A stretch of DNA of 64,000 nt from Enterobacter sp. SA187 (lineage in GTDB: Bacteria > Pseudomonadota > Gammaproteobacteria > Enterobacterales > Enterobacteriaceae): positions 1,178,001 through 1,242,000 of the forward strand of contig NZ_CP019113.1 in NCBI RefSeq assembly GCF_001888805.2. The letters run 5' to 3'. Numbering within the stretch: position 1 is the stretch's first letter; each line of letters starts with the position of its first letter. A model generated the notes under the pieces. It saw nothing but the letters and a program-made list of their open reading frames with translations. It was not told where the DNA came from and searched no databases. Shown here in pieces: positions 43,058 to 52,015 of the stretch. Position numbers and translations under genes: made by a program.

Positions 43058-45661
43058 ATGAAGACCGTACATTTAATTCAGCACACCCACTGGGATCGCG
43101 AATGGTATTTCACCGAGAACGACTCGCGCATGGTGCTCTATTACTTTATGCATGATTTGCTGAACCGCCTGGAGCAGGACACCACCCTCGGCCCCTTTGT
43201 GCTGGACGGGCAAACGGTGGTGCTGGAGGACTATCTGCGCGTCGCCCCCGAACAGCGCGACCGGCTACAGGCGCTGATCCGCCAGGGACGTATTCTCATC
43301 GGCCCGTGGTACACGCAGACGGATTTTCTGGTGGTGGGCGCGGAGTCCATCACGCGTAATCTGCTGCTGGGCAACGCCGACTGCGAAGCGTGGGGTTGCA
43401 GTGCTATGCCGGTGGGCTACGTGCCGGACTCTTTCGGCCAGAGCGCGCAGTTGCCGCTGTTTCTGCGGGAATTCGCCATCGACGCGGCGGTGATCTGGCG
43501 CGGCTGGTGCGAGCACGATGTCGCCAGCAGCGAATTCAGTTGGGTGGCGCAGGGCGGCAGTCGCGTCACCACGGCGGTGCTGCCGTGGGGTTACGGCTGC
43601 GCCAAATGGCTGCCGGACGACGTAGAACAGGCCGGACGCGTGCTGCCCGCCATCCTCGAAAAACAGGCGCGTTTTTCGCTCACCGACGCGCTGTTGCTGC
43701 CGAACGGTAACGATCAGTCGCCTTTTGAATACGCCGTCCCGGCGATGCTGGATCGGCTCAACGACTGCCAGCAGGAGTACCGCTTTATTCGCAGCAGCTT
43801 CAGCGATTTTTTTGCCGCGCTGCGTGACGGTGAAAAACCGCTGCCCGAATTCCGGGGCGAACTGCTCAGCCCGAAATATATGCGTATCCATCGTGGTATT
43901 TTTTCCACGCGCATGGACATCAAGTTGCTCAACGCCCGGCTGGAGCAGTTCGTCAGCCAGACGCTGGAGCCGCTGCTGGCGGTGACCAGACAGCTTGGGC
44001 TGCCGTATCCACAGCAGGCGCTGGAGACGATCTGGCGCGAGGCGATGAAATCCCATGCCCATGACAGCATCGGCGGCTGTAATGCCGATCGCGTCAACAG
44101 CATGGTGAAAGCGCGGTTAACGGACGGGCTGGAAAGCGCGCAGCAGCTGTTTGATCTGAATATGAAAATGCTCGCCGAAGGGATCACTGCCCGGCAGGAT
44201 GGCAAAAAAATCATCCTCTTTAATCCGCTGCCCCACGTCCGGGATGCGCAGGTCACGCTGACCTTGTACACCCCTCATGCGGATTTTCGCATCGTGGAAG
44301 AAGACGGCACCGTCTGCCGCTGGCAACTGCTGCGGGACACCCCACAGGACATGTCGATCATCGTGCAGGAACTGGCGAACAGCACCTCCACCACCTGGTA
44401 TCGTAAATGCGAGATTGTGCTGGCGGCACAGGCGTTACCCGCCTGCGGCTATCGCACGCTCTATTTACAGGAGGGGCAGCCCGCGGGCTTTGATCACGCT
44501 GGTGAAACCATCAGCGCGCTGGAAAACCCCTGGCTGCGGCTGGAGATCGACGGTGACCAGCTGACGCTTATCGATAAACGCAGCCAACAGCGTTACCCGC
44601 AGGTGCTGCGGCTGGTGGACGGCGGCGACGCGGGGGATAACTACAACTATTCGCCGCCCTCGCAGGACTGGCGCGTCACCAGCGACGGCTGTTTGCAGGA
44701 GGCGCACGGCGAGCGCGGGGCGCTGAACGATACCCTGACGCTGCGCTGGCAGATCCCGGCGCCTGCCGATGCCGCATCACGCGCGGCGCAGCAGTGCAAC
44801 GCCACGCTGGCGGTGACGATGACGGTCTCGCTGCCCCATGACGCCCCCTGGCTTGACGTCAACGTTGAGGTTAACAACACCCTGCGCGATCACCGCTTAC
44901 AGGTGGAAATCCCGGTGGGCATTGCACAGGCATTTCATTTTGCCGATCAGCCCTTTGGCCTGATCGAACGGGAAAACCGGCCCGCCGCGCTGCAACGCTG
45001 GCAGGCGGAAAACTGGACCGAAGCGCCCGCGTCGCTGTGGCCAGTGCAAAGCCTGGTGATGCTGCACCATGAAACCCGCGGGCTGGCGGTGGTGACGGCA
45101 GGGCTACGGGAATATGAACTCCCGGCGGAGCAGACCGGCGTTATCGCCCTCACGCTGTTTCGCAGCGTCGGCTGGCTTGGCCTGCCGGATCTCCCCTGGC
45201 GGCCAGGGCGCGCGTCGGGCATGGTGCTGCCGTCGCCGGACTCACAAATTCAGGGAATGCTGCGCTTTAATTTTGCCGTGCTGCCGATGGCGCAGGGGCA
45301 GAGTGACGAATTCTGGCGCACGGTGGAGCACTGGCGCACCCCGGCCAGCGGCTATCTGGATTCGGGCTGGTCACGTTTTCGCACCAATCCCCACGGCATC
45401 CGCTTTCCCGCCCATTACAGCCTGCTTACCTGGGGCAGCGCTCTGCACTTCAGCACGCTGAAAAAAGCGCAGCGCGGCGAGGCGCTGGTGTTACGCGGCT
45501 GGAATCCGGGCCTGCGGCCGCTGCCGGATAGCGCGCCTGACGCGGCAGGCGACTGGCAAAAAATCACCCTCGCAGAAACCCCGGCGCAGCCCGGCGATGG
45601 CAGCGTACCGCCCGGCACGCCTGTCAGCTGGCGTCTTGATTTTTATCGGGAGGACAAATGA
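43058..45661 (+). CDS. GH38 alpha-mannosidase (MngB-like)
   Basis: 867 residues, the usual length for bacterial cytoplasmic GH38 enzymes. Zinc site HTHWDREW at residues 9-16, PDSFGQSAQLP with the nucleophile-type Asp near 125, and the second zinc motif MKSHAHDSIGGCNADR near 330. No signal peptide. Likely hydrolyses a phosphorylated mannoside delivered by the EIIB/EIIC pair, by analogy with MngB on 2-O-(6-phospho-mannosyl)-glycerate. AAGGAG is upstream and its stop overlaps the phosphoesterase start by 4 nt. Confidence 0.9.
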   Translation: MKTVHLIQHTHWDREWYFTENDSRMVLYYFMHDLLNRLEQDTTLGPFVLDGQTVVLEDYLRVAPEQRDRLQALIRQGRILIGPWYTQTDFLVVGAESITRNLLLGNADCEAWGCSAMPVGYVPDSFGQSAQLPLFLREFAIDAAVIWRGWCEHDVASSEFSWVAQGGSRVTTAVLPWGYGCAKWLPDDVEQAGRVLPAILEKQARFSLTDALLLPNGNDQSPFEYAVPAMLDRLNDCQQEYRFIRSSFSDFFAALRDGEKPLPEFRGELLSPKYMRIHRGIFSTRMDIKLLNARLEQFVSQTLEPLLAVTRQLGLPYPQQALETIWREAMKSHAHDSIGGCNADRVNSMVKARLTDGLESAQQLFDLNMKMLAEGITARQDGKKIILFNPLPHVRDAQVTLTLYTPHADFRIVEEDGTVCRWQLLRDTPQDMSIIVQELANSTSTTWYRKCEIVLAAQALPACGYRTLYLQEGQPAGFDHAGETISALENPWLRLEIDGDQLTLIDKRSQQRYPQVLRLVDGGDAGDNYNYSPPSQDWRVTSDGCLQEAHGERGALNDTLTLRWQIPAPADAASRAAQQCNATLAVTMTVSLPHDAPWLDVNVEVNNTLRDHRLQVEIPVGIAQAFHFADQPFGLIERENRPAALQRWQAENWTEAPASLWPVQSLVMLHHETRGLAVVTAGLREYELPAEQTGVIALTLFRSVGWLGLPDLPWRPGRASGMVLPSPDSQIQGMLRFNFAVLPMAQGQSDEFWRTVEHWRTPASGYLDSGWSRFRTNPHGIRFPAHYSLLTWGSALHFSTLKKAQRGEALVLRGWNPGLRPLPDSAPDAAGDWQKITLAETPAQPGDGSVPPGTPVSWRLDFYREDK

Positions 45662-47673
45662 AAAGGCTAATCAGGATGGCCGTACCCCTGCTGCTGATTG
45701 CCAGCGGCGCATCACCAGCGGCAGAGAAATATCAGTACCGCGTCGCCTTTATGCCCGATATTCACTTTCACGACGTGTACGGCGAGTTTGCGGACCAGGC
45801 CTTTACCGGCCTGCCGAACAGCAAAAGCGGCAAGCCCGCTATTATTCGTTCCATGTATGCGCAACTCACCTCCACCCGGCTGTTCAATGAGAACTATTTT
45901 GCGCTGCGCGCCGCGCTGGACGATGCCGGAAAGCAGGGCATCAAATGGGTGGCGCTGCCGGGGGATTTCAGCGATGACGGCCAGCCTTACCATGTGCGCG
46001 GGCTGGTAAAACTGCTGCATGAATACGAGCAAAAGTATGGCATGCGCTTTTTCGCCACCCCCGGCAACCACGATCCGAACCGCCCCTTTACCACGCCAGG
46101 CGGTGAGGAGGATTTTCTGGGGGAGGGCGGCAAAACCCAGCGTATCTTCAGCCGTGGCGCAAAAGAGTGTCAGGGTTACCAGGGCGCGACAGCGCGGATC
46201 AAAACCGACGCCGGACTGCCGACGATTTGCAGCGAGGAGATGGTCCACAGCGGTTATCAGGCGATCATGACGGCGATGGGGCCGTTCGGCATCAATCCAT
46301 CGCCAGAGGATCTGTACTGGGAAACGCCGTACTCCGGTTACGGCGTGGAAAATTACAGCTACCAGGCGGCGCAGCGGGCCAGCGATTTCAGCCAGCGGCA
46401 GTATGAAATCTGCGCCCAGGGAACGGGTGGGATCTACAAAAAGCCCGGTTACGGCCCCTGCTTTACCGTCGCCGACAGCAGTTATCTGGTGGAGCCGGTG
46501 CCGGGTTTGTGGTTGCTGGCGGTGGACGCCAACGTCTATCTGCCCGCCGCCGACGCCCGCGCGGATAAACCGCAGTTTTTGGGTTCCGGCGAGGCGGGCT
46601 ACAACAGCATGCTGACGCACAAACAGCAGACCGTCGCCTGGATGGCGGATGTTGCGCAGCGTGCCAGAGCGCTCAACAAAACGCTGGTCACCTTCAGCCA
46701 TTTTCCGATGGTGGAATTCGATAACGGCGCGGCTGCGGATCTTGCTGATATTTTTGGCGAGGGAAAATTCCAGCTGGCCCGCGCGCCGCGCGAGGACACC
46801 AGCCACGCGCTGGCAAAAACCGGCATTGGCGTGCACGTTGGCGGTCATATGCATTTTAACGATACCGGCGTGCGCCGTTATGCCGATGGCAGCCTGTTGT
46901 TCAACATTCAGGCGCCGTCGCTGGCGGCCTACGTTCCGGCCTATAAAATCCTTAACTTTACCAGCCCGCTGGAGATCGACGTGCAGACGGTGATCCTTAA
47001 GGACGTTCCGCGTTTTGATGAACTGTTTGAGCACTATCAGCAGGAGTGGGATCATCTTAACGCCGTGCACTCGCCCCATCTGTGGAACCGCGCCATTTTG
47101 CAGGCCGACAGCTACTACGCCTTCACTAACTGGCATATCACTGAACTCACCCGCCTGCGTTTTCTGCCGGAAGAGTGGCCGGAGGATCTGCGCCAGCTGC
47201 TGTTTTCGCTAAACGGCGAGGAGATGCTGATCGCAAGCCAGCTCAATCAAGGCGAATACGATGGTAAAAAAAGCGGCGCGGCCTGGGAAAAGGCACGGCA
47301 AAAAGCGCAGGCGCTGGCACAAAAAGCAGGCATGAAACGGCAGGATTTTGCCCGCTGGAACGGTTTCGATCTGGCGGTGGATTTCTACCGTTTACGCAAT
47401 GCGGATGAGCTGGCCTTACAGGATATTCCCACCGACCGTTTGCACCAGTACCAGCTGCTAACGGGCGCGCTGGCGACCCGTTTATCTCCTGTCGCCCTAA
47501 AGGTCAATCAACACAGCGCGGTTGAAGATATTTTCCGGCTACGTTTCGGCAGCCTTTTTGCGGTGATCGATAAATACCTGCACGGCAGCCCGGCATGTCA
47601 TTTTCATATTAATGTGGAGACGGGGGAGATGGGTAGTGGAATAAATTTTCGCACAGAACCTCACATTCAGTAA
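45658..47673 (+). CDS. Exported calcineurin-like metallophosphoesterase
   Basis: 671 residues. Signal peptide MKRLIRMAVPLLLIASGASPAAA-type, then the metallophosphoesterase motif series: MPDIHFHD, LPGDFSDDG, TPGNHDPN, TFSHFPM and GGHMHF. Therefore periplasmic or extracellular. The C-terminal 250 residues have no motif I recognise. Translationally coupled (4-nt overlap) to the alpha-mannosidase, which implies a shared substrate: it may remove phosphate or a phosphodiester-linked group from a mannosyl compound before PTS uptake. That substrate is inference. Confidence 0.85.
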   Translation: MKRLIRMAVPLLLIASGASPAAEKYQYRVAFMPDIHFHDVYGEFADQAFTGLPNSKSGKPAIIRSMYAQLTSTRLFNENYFALRAALDDAGKQGIKWVALPGDFSDDGQPYHVRGLVKLLHEYEQKYGMRFFATPGNHDPNRPFTTPGGEEDFLGEGGKTQRIFSRGAKECQGYQGATARIKTDAGLPTICSEEMVHSGYQAIMTAMGPFGINPSPEDLYWETPYSGYGVENYSYQAAQRASDFSQRQYEICAQGTGGIYKKPGYGPCFTVADSSYLVEPVPGLWLLAVDANVYLPAADARADKPQFLGSGEAGYNSMLTHKQQTVAWMADVAQRARALNKTLVTFSHFPMVEFDNGAAADLADIFGEGKFQLARAPREDTSHALAKTGIGVHVGGHMHFNDTGVRRYADGSLLFNIQAPSLAAYVPAYKILNFTSPLEIDVQTVILKDVPRFDELFEHYQQEWDHLNAVHSPHLWNRAILQADSYYAFTNWHITELTRLRFLPEEWPEDLRQLLFSLNGEEMLIASQLNQGEYDGKKSGAAWEKARQKAQALAQKAGMKRQDFARWNGFDLAVDFYRLRNADELALQDIPTDRLHQYQLLTGALATRLSPVALKVNQHSAVEDIFRLRFGSLFAVIDKYLHGSPACHFHINVETGEMGSGINFRTEPHIQ

Positions 47674-47757
47674 CCACCATACCCACCATTTAATTGACCG
47701 ATTTTAAAAGTGGTGGGTATAATAACCACTAAAGCTTACAGGGACGTTGAGGAATGT
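47674..47757 (+). promoter_or_regulatory. hicAB promoter with overlapping inverted repeat
   Basis: TTGACC at 47694-47699 and TATAAT at 47718-47723, spacer 18, form a near-consensus sigma-70 promoter. The repeat ATACCCACCA (47679-47688) / TGGTGGGTAT (47711-47720) flanks the -35 and overlaps the -10, the expected place for HicB autorepression (inference). Confidence 0.75.
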
Positions 47758-47940
47758 ATGACGAGCGCTGAAGTCATGAAGAAGCTGAAAAAGGCAGGTT
47801 GGGAGCATGTCCGCACCAGAGGTTCGCATCACATTTTTGAAAAGGAAGGTGAGCCTGAGCCGATAGTGGTTCCCCATCCAAATAAGGATTTAGCTGCCGG
47901 TACGTTACATAAGATTTTGAAGCAATTAGGCGAAAAATAA
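47758..47940 (+). CDS. hicA: HicA mRNA interferase toxin
   Basis: 60 residues. dsRBD-like HicA fold with the catalytic His in VRTRGSHHIFEKEG and the PHPNKDLAAGTLHKILKQLG ending diagnostic of the family. Start chosen at 47758 (MTSAEVMKKLKKAG); a longer in-frame start at 47710 would lie within the promoter. Toxin-first order, 47 nt before hicB. Cleaves mRNA when free of HicB. Confidence 0.93.
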   Translation: MTSAEVMKKLKKAGWEHVRTRGSHHIFEKEGEPEPIVVPHPNKDLAAGTLHKILKQLGEK

Positions 47941-47987
47941 GTGCCAAAGGCGTGTTGGCGCACGTCACTTCTGAATGAGGAAAAACC

Positions 47988-48395
47988 ATGAAATATCCAG
48001 TTTATTTACATCAGACCGAAAGCGGCGCTTTTTCTGGTTTTGTGCCCGATCTGGCTGGATGCTATTTCGCAGGTGATACCATTGATGATGCGATCGCTGA
48101 TGCTCATGCAGCTATTGATGCGTATCTGGACTACCGGAGTGAGAAAGGAAAAGACGTACCTGTAGCACGTACGATGAACGATCATAAAGATGATGAAGAC
48201 TGCCAGGGCGGCATGTGGGGGATCGTGGATATTGATACCTCTAAATACGATGGCAAATCGGTGAAATTAAATATTACTTTGCCGCAAAATTTGTTAAGAA
48301 GAATAGATGCTTATGTCGTAAATAATAAAGACTACACCAGCCGTAGCGGTTTTATCGCTGAGCTGGCGAGAAGGGAATTATCAAAACGCCTTTAA
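47988..48395 (+). CDS. hicB: HicB antitoxin
   Basis: 135 residues. Degenerate RNase-H-like N-terminal domain (MKYPVYLHQTESGAFSGFVPDLAGCYFAGDTIDDAIADA) and C-terminal ribbon-helix-helix DNA-binding domain (SVKLNITLPQNLLRRIDAYV). Neutralises HicA and represses its own promoter. GAGG is upstream. Together with parDE, the second chromosomal toxin-antitoxin pair in the window; it lies at the right edge of the accessory stretch. Confidence 0.93.
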   Translation: MKYPVYLHQTESGAFSGFVPDLAGCYFAGDTIDDAIADAHAAIDAYLDYRSEKGKDVPVARTMNDHKDDEDCQGGMWGIVDIDTSKYDGKSVKLNITLPQNLLRRIDAYVVNNKDYTSRSGFIAELARRELSKRL

Positions 48396-48420
48396 ACACT
48401 GTCTGACAGATTTATTAACA

Positions 48421-48443
48421 CGCCCGGCAAGCGCTGCCGGGCG
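48421..48443. terminator. Convergent hairpin between hicB and rhaM
   Basis: Stem CGCCCGGCA / TGCCGGGCG with a 5-nt loop, between two convergent stops. REP-like core; it may act as terminator for both strands. Confidence 0.6.
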
Positions 48444-48450
48444 TTATCTA

Positions 48451-48765
48451 TCACTCCAGATAAAACACCTCTTTCAGCTCGCTACTGACCGGGCTGTGGT
48501 CCGGGTTTGACGGCATAACGGCGGACATATATTCCCACCAGCGCTGGCATACGTCCGTGCTGGCGACGGCATTCCAGCGCTCTTCGGATTCGATCTCGAC
48601 GGTGGCGAACAGCAGGTTGCGGGCTTTATCGAGATAGATCGCGTAATGGTGCGCGCCATGATCTTTCAGCACCGATTCCAGCTCCGGCCAGATGGGATTA
48701 TGGCGGCGTTCGTACTCGTCGTGGGCATCAGGATTAACCTGCATCACAAAGGCTTTGCGGATCAT
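48451..48765 (-). CDS. rhaM: L-rhamnose mutarotase RhaM
   Basis: 104 residues, the E. coli length. Interconverts alpha- and beta-L-rhamnopyranose to feed RhaA. MIRKAFVMQVNPDAHDEYERRHNPIWPELE with the catalytic His, and the WNAVASTDVCQRWWEYM segment are diagnostic. Start at 48765, overlapping the alcohol dehydrogenase stop by 4 nt; upstream in-frame starts lie inside that gene. Last gene of the long rhaBAD-derived minus-strand transcript. Confidence 0.96.
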   Translation of the reverse strand: MIRKAFVMQVNPDAHDEYERRHNPIWPELESVLKDHGAHHYAIYLDKARNLLFATVEIESEERWNAVASTDVCQRWWEYMSAVMPSNPDHSPVSSELKEVFYLE

Positions 48766-49910
48766 AACGCCTCCAGATACAGCTCGCGCACTTCTTCGCG
48801 GCTGGCGGCGCGCGGGTTGCACGGGGCGCAGGGATCGGCGAGGGCTTTATCCAGCCAGCCTTCAATGTCGTCTTTGGTGACGCCCAACTGGCTGAAGCCG
48901 GACGGAATGCCGACGCGGGCGCTCAGCGCGCGAATGGCGATAATGGCTTCTTCGCTGGCGGCTTCAACGCTCATGCCGCGCGTATCGACGCCCATTGCCT
49001 GCGCCACGCGGGCAAAACGCGCCACGGCGTTGGGGCGGTTAAAGTTTTCAATGATCGGCAGCAGAATGGCATTACAGACGCCGTGCGGCAGGTTATGTGT
49101 GGCACCCGGCTGATGGGCCAGCGCGTGCACCAGTCCCAGACCGGCGCTGTTAAAGGCCATGCCCGCCAGGTACTGACCGAAGGCCATCTGTTCGCGGGCC
49201 TCCAGGTTATGACCGTCATCCACCGCTTTCGGCAGCCATTGGGCGATGAGGCGGATAGCCTCCAGCGCGTTGGCATCGGTGAGCGGGTGCGCGCCAAGGG
49301 ACACATAGGCTTCCACCGCGTGGGTCAGCGCATCCATGCCGGTCGCTGCGGTGACGGAGGCCGGGATTTCCAGCATCACGCTGGCATCATCAACGGCAAT
49401 ATCGGGAATAATGTTGGCATCAATAATCACCTCTTTGACCTGACGTTCGGCGTCGATAATCACCGCGTTGCTGGTCATCTCAGCGGCGGTGCCCGCGGTG
49501 GTATTTATGGCGACCAGCGGCACCCCGGCGTTCACCACTTTGCCCACGCCGGAATAGGCGGTGGACGGGCCAGGATTGGCGGTAAGGATTTTTATCGCTT
49601 TCGCGGTATCGATCGGGCTACCGCCGCCGAAGGCGATCAGGTAATCGCATTCGGCATCCTGATACACGGCGTAACCTTTCTGCACCAGCGCTTCGGTCGG
49701 GTTCGGGAAGACCGCGTCAAAAAGATGATAAGACATCTGGTGCGCATCCAGCGCGCTGAACAGACTATCCAGCAGGCCCAGCTTCACCAGTTGCCCGTCG
49801 GTGACGATCAGCGCCTTGCCCCACTTTTTGCCCGCGACCAGGTTAACCATGTCGCCGATTGCCCCCGCGCCATGCAGGCTGATTTTGGGAAGTGCCAACA
49901 TAAAGCTCAT
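48762..49910 (-). CDS. Iron-containing alcohol dehydrogenase (lactaldehyde reductase, YiaY/FucO type)
   Basis: 382 residues. Group III alcohol dehydrogenase: NAD motif AFGGGSPIDTAKAI, INTTAGTAAEMT, and metal-ligand segments ATGMDALTHAVEAY and ALAHQPGATHNLPHGVCNA (His ligands). In the rhamnose operon it would reduce the L-lactaldehyde released by RhaD to 1,2-propanediol. In E. coli fucO lies elsewhere with the fucose genes. Sequence pattern is closer to YiaY than to FucO. AAGGAG is upstream; a REP element separates it from the permease genes. Confidence 0.88.
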   Translation of the reverse strand: MSFMLALPKISLHGAGAIGDMVNLVAGKKWGKALIVTDGQLVKLGLLDSLFSALDAHQMSYHLFDAVFPNPTEALVQKGYAVYQDAECDYLIAFGGGSPIDTAKAIKILTANPGPSTAYSGVGKVVNAGVPLVAINTTAGTAAEMTSNAVIIDAERQVKEVIIDANIIPDIAVDDASVMLEIPASVTAATGMDALTHAVEAYVSLGAHPLTDANALEAIRLIAQWLPKAVDDGHNLEAREQMAFGQYLAGMAFNSAGLGLVHALAHQPGATHNLPHGVCNAILLPIIENFNRPNAVARFARVAQAMGVDTRGMSVEAASEEAIIAIRALSARVGIPSGFSQLGVTKDDIEGWLDKALADPCAPCNPRAASREEVRELYLEAL

Positions 49911-49943
49911 GATAAATCTCCTTATCTTGCTGTGATTTTTTAT

Positions 49944-50008
49944 GCCCGGCGGCGCGGCGCTTGTACTGGCCTACATCGTAGGCCGGGTAAACGCAGTGCC
50001 ACCCGGCC
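49944..50008. repeat. REP pair between permease and alcohol dehydrogenase genes
   Basis: GCCCGGCGGCGCGGCGC and GTAGGCCGGGTAAACGC with CCACCCGGCCG: REP-type palindrome inside the rhamnose operon. Confidence 0.8.
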
Positions 50009-50009
50009 G

Positions 50010-51014
50010 TTAAATTCGTCTTCGCTGCATAATCCGTCGCGTAATAATCGGCAGGGAAATCACCACAATCAGCATCGCGCCTATGATGATCGACACCACG
50101 ATGCCCGGCACGTTAAGCAGGCTGAGGCCAAAGGTGACTAATCCCATCAGGAAGGCGGCGATGATCACGCCGACCATGCTGCCGGAGCCGCCGAGAATAT
50201 TGATGCCGCCCAGCACCGCCATGGTCACCACCGCCAGCTCCCAGCCGGTAGCAATGGTCGGGCGCGTACTGCCGAGGCGCGAGGTGAGCAGCACCGAGGC
50301 CAGCCCCGCCATCAGGCCCACCAGCGCAAACAGCACCAGGTTGTGACGCTTCACATTGATGCCGGAATACCACGCGCCGGTCGGGTTATTGCCGATGGCA
50401 TAAGTGCGGCGGCCAAAGTTGGTACGGTGCAGCACAAAGGCAAACACGCCCGCCAGCACGATGAACAGGGCAAACTCAAAGGACAACGCCCCCCACACGT
50501 AGCCCTGACCAAACCAGGCAAAGCTTTCCGGATACGCATTCAGCGCCTGATCGCCGAGCAGAATGTAGGTAATGCCGCGGTAGAGGCTCATGGTGCCGAT
50601 GGTGATGACGATGGAGGACAAATTAAAGCGCGTCACCAGCACGCCGTTGAACAGCCCGCACAGCAGGCCGACGCCCAGCCCGACGCAGACCAGCAGCGGC
50701 GTATCGACGCCCGCCTGGGCGCAGAACCCCATCACCGTGGAACTGAGGGCGATGGTCGAGGCGACGGACAGGTCAATTTCACGGGCGATGATCAGCATCG
50801 CCATCGGCAGCACGATGATCGCTTTTTCCGTGAAGTTGAAGGTGGCGTCCGACAGGTTCCAGATGTCGAGGAAATAGGGCGACGCGAGCGCATTGGCGAT
50901 AAACACCGCCGCCGTCACCGCCAGTAAAAAGCCCTCCCAGCACAGCAGGCGTTTCAGCCATGGCGTGGCGGCGGGTGAGGTGTTCATCTCTTCAGTGGTC
51001 ATAATTTTGCTCAT
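50010..51014 (-). CDS. Rhamnose ABC transporter permease (second)
   Basis: 334 residues, RbsC/LsrD-type inner-membrane permease with about nine helices and the coupling-loop segment YAIGNNPTGAWYSGINVKRHNLVLFALVG. MLIIAREIDLSVASTIALSSTVMG and GGINILGGSGSMVGVIIAAFLMG are family blocks. Start overlaps the stop of the other permease by 4 nt. Corresponds in position to rhaQ/rhaP of the Rhizobium rhamnose ABC system. Substrate inferred from operon context. Confidence 0.87.
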   Translation of the reverse strand: MSKIMTTEEMNTSPAATPWLKRLLCWEGFLLAVTAAVFIANALASPYFLDIWNLSDATFNFTEKAIIVLPMAMLIIAREIDLSVASTIALSSTVMGFCAQAGVDTPLLVCVGLGVGLLCGLFNGVLVTRFNLSSIVITIGTMSLYRGITYILLGDQALNAYPESFAWFGQGYVWGALSFEFALFIVLAGVFAFVLHRTNFGRRTYAIGNNPTGAWYSGINVKRHNLVLFALVGLMAGLASVLLTSRLGSTRPTIATGWELAVVTMAVLGGINILGGSGSMVGVIIAAFLMGLVTFGLSLLNVPGIVVSIIIGAMLIVVISLPIITRRIMQRRRI

Positions 51015-52015
51015 GATTTCACCGCCATTTTCTGACGCGCCAGCGCGGCATCGCGCAGGATCAGCCGCCCTTTACGTTTATTGCCGCGCTCGTTCAGCAG
51101 CACCGCAATGACGATCACCGTCCCGGAAATCGCCATCTGCCAGAAGGGCGAAATGCCGATCACCGGCAGCGCATTATTGATGACGCCCAGAAACAGCGCG
51201 CCGAACAGACAGCCGAGCACGCGCCCGGTACCGCCCATGGTGCTGACGCCGCCAATGACGCAGGCGGCGACCACCTGGAGTTCAAAGCCGTTCGCCACAT
51301 CCACATAGGCCACGGCGAAGCGGGAGATCCACAGGTAACCGCAGAAACCGGCCAGCGCTCCGGATAAGCAGAAGCTGACGAACTGCATTTTTCCGGCGTT
51401 GATGCCGGTGTAATACGCGGCGGTGGCGTTGCCGCCTGCGGTGTAGAGCGCGCGTCCGGTGCGGCTGTAGCGCAGGAAGTAGCCCACCAGCAACAGCGCG
51501 GCGATGGCGCACCAGCTCAGCAGCGGCAGCCCCAGCACGGCAGCGCGCGGCAGGCCGAGAAAATCACTGCTCATCTGGTGAGAGTTGATCCAGCCGCCGT
51601 CGGAGAGCAGAAAAATAATGCCGCGGTAGATGCTCATGGTGCCCAGGGTCACCACAATCGCCGGGATGCCCATTTTCCACACCAGCAGGCCGTTGATGAT
51701 GCCCATCACCAGCCCGAGCGCGGTGGCCAGCAGCAGTAACGCCCAGACGGGGATCGCCGGATAGTGGAAATTGAGCAGGGCGACGATCATGCCGGTCAGC
51801 GCCAGGTTAGCTGCCATCGACAAATCAATGCCTTTGGTGAGCAGCACCATCATCTGGCCGAGCGCGAGGATGATTAAAATAGAGGTGTCGTTAAAGATCT
51901 CGACCAGGTTACCCGGGGCGACGAACGACGGCGCGCGGCTGCCAATGGCGATCACCATCAGCACAATCACCGACGCCAGCAAGGCTTCGCGATTTTTAAG
52001 CAGTTGTTGCCACAT
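51011..52015 (-). CDS. Rhamnose ABC transporter permease (first)
   Basis: 334 residues, RbsC-type permease. MMVLLTKGIDLSMAANLALTGMIVALL and GGVSTMGGTGRVLGCLFGALFLG are the conserved blocks; ALYTAGGNATAAYYTGINAGKMQF is the ATPase-coupling loop. It starts inside the ATPase stop (TAATG), so the genes are translationally coupled. Forms a heterodimeric channel with the downstream permease. It resembles its partner only at family level, so they are not a recent duplication. Confidence 0.87.
   Translation of the reverse strand: MWQQLLKNREALLASVIVLMVIAIGSRAPSFVAPGNLVEIFNDTSILIILALGQMMVLLTKGIDLSMAANLALTGMIVALLNFHYPAIPVWALLLLATALGLVMGIINGLLVWKMGIPAIVVTLGTMSIYRGIIFLLSDGGWINSHQMSSDFLGLPRAAVLGLPLLSWCAIAALLLVGYFLRYSRTGRALYTAGGNATAAYYTGINAGKMQFVSFCLSGALAGFCGYLWISRFAVAYVDVANGFELQVVAACVIGGVSTMGGTGRVLGCLFGALFLGVINNALPVIGISPFWQMAISGTVIVIAVLLNERGNKRKGRLILRDAALARQKMAVKS

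Noticed and set aside
45712..47136. 474-codon minus-strand frame over the phosphoesterase
   Set aside because: Antisense composition; the plus-strand gene has a signal peptide and complete motifs.
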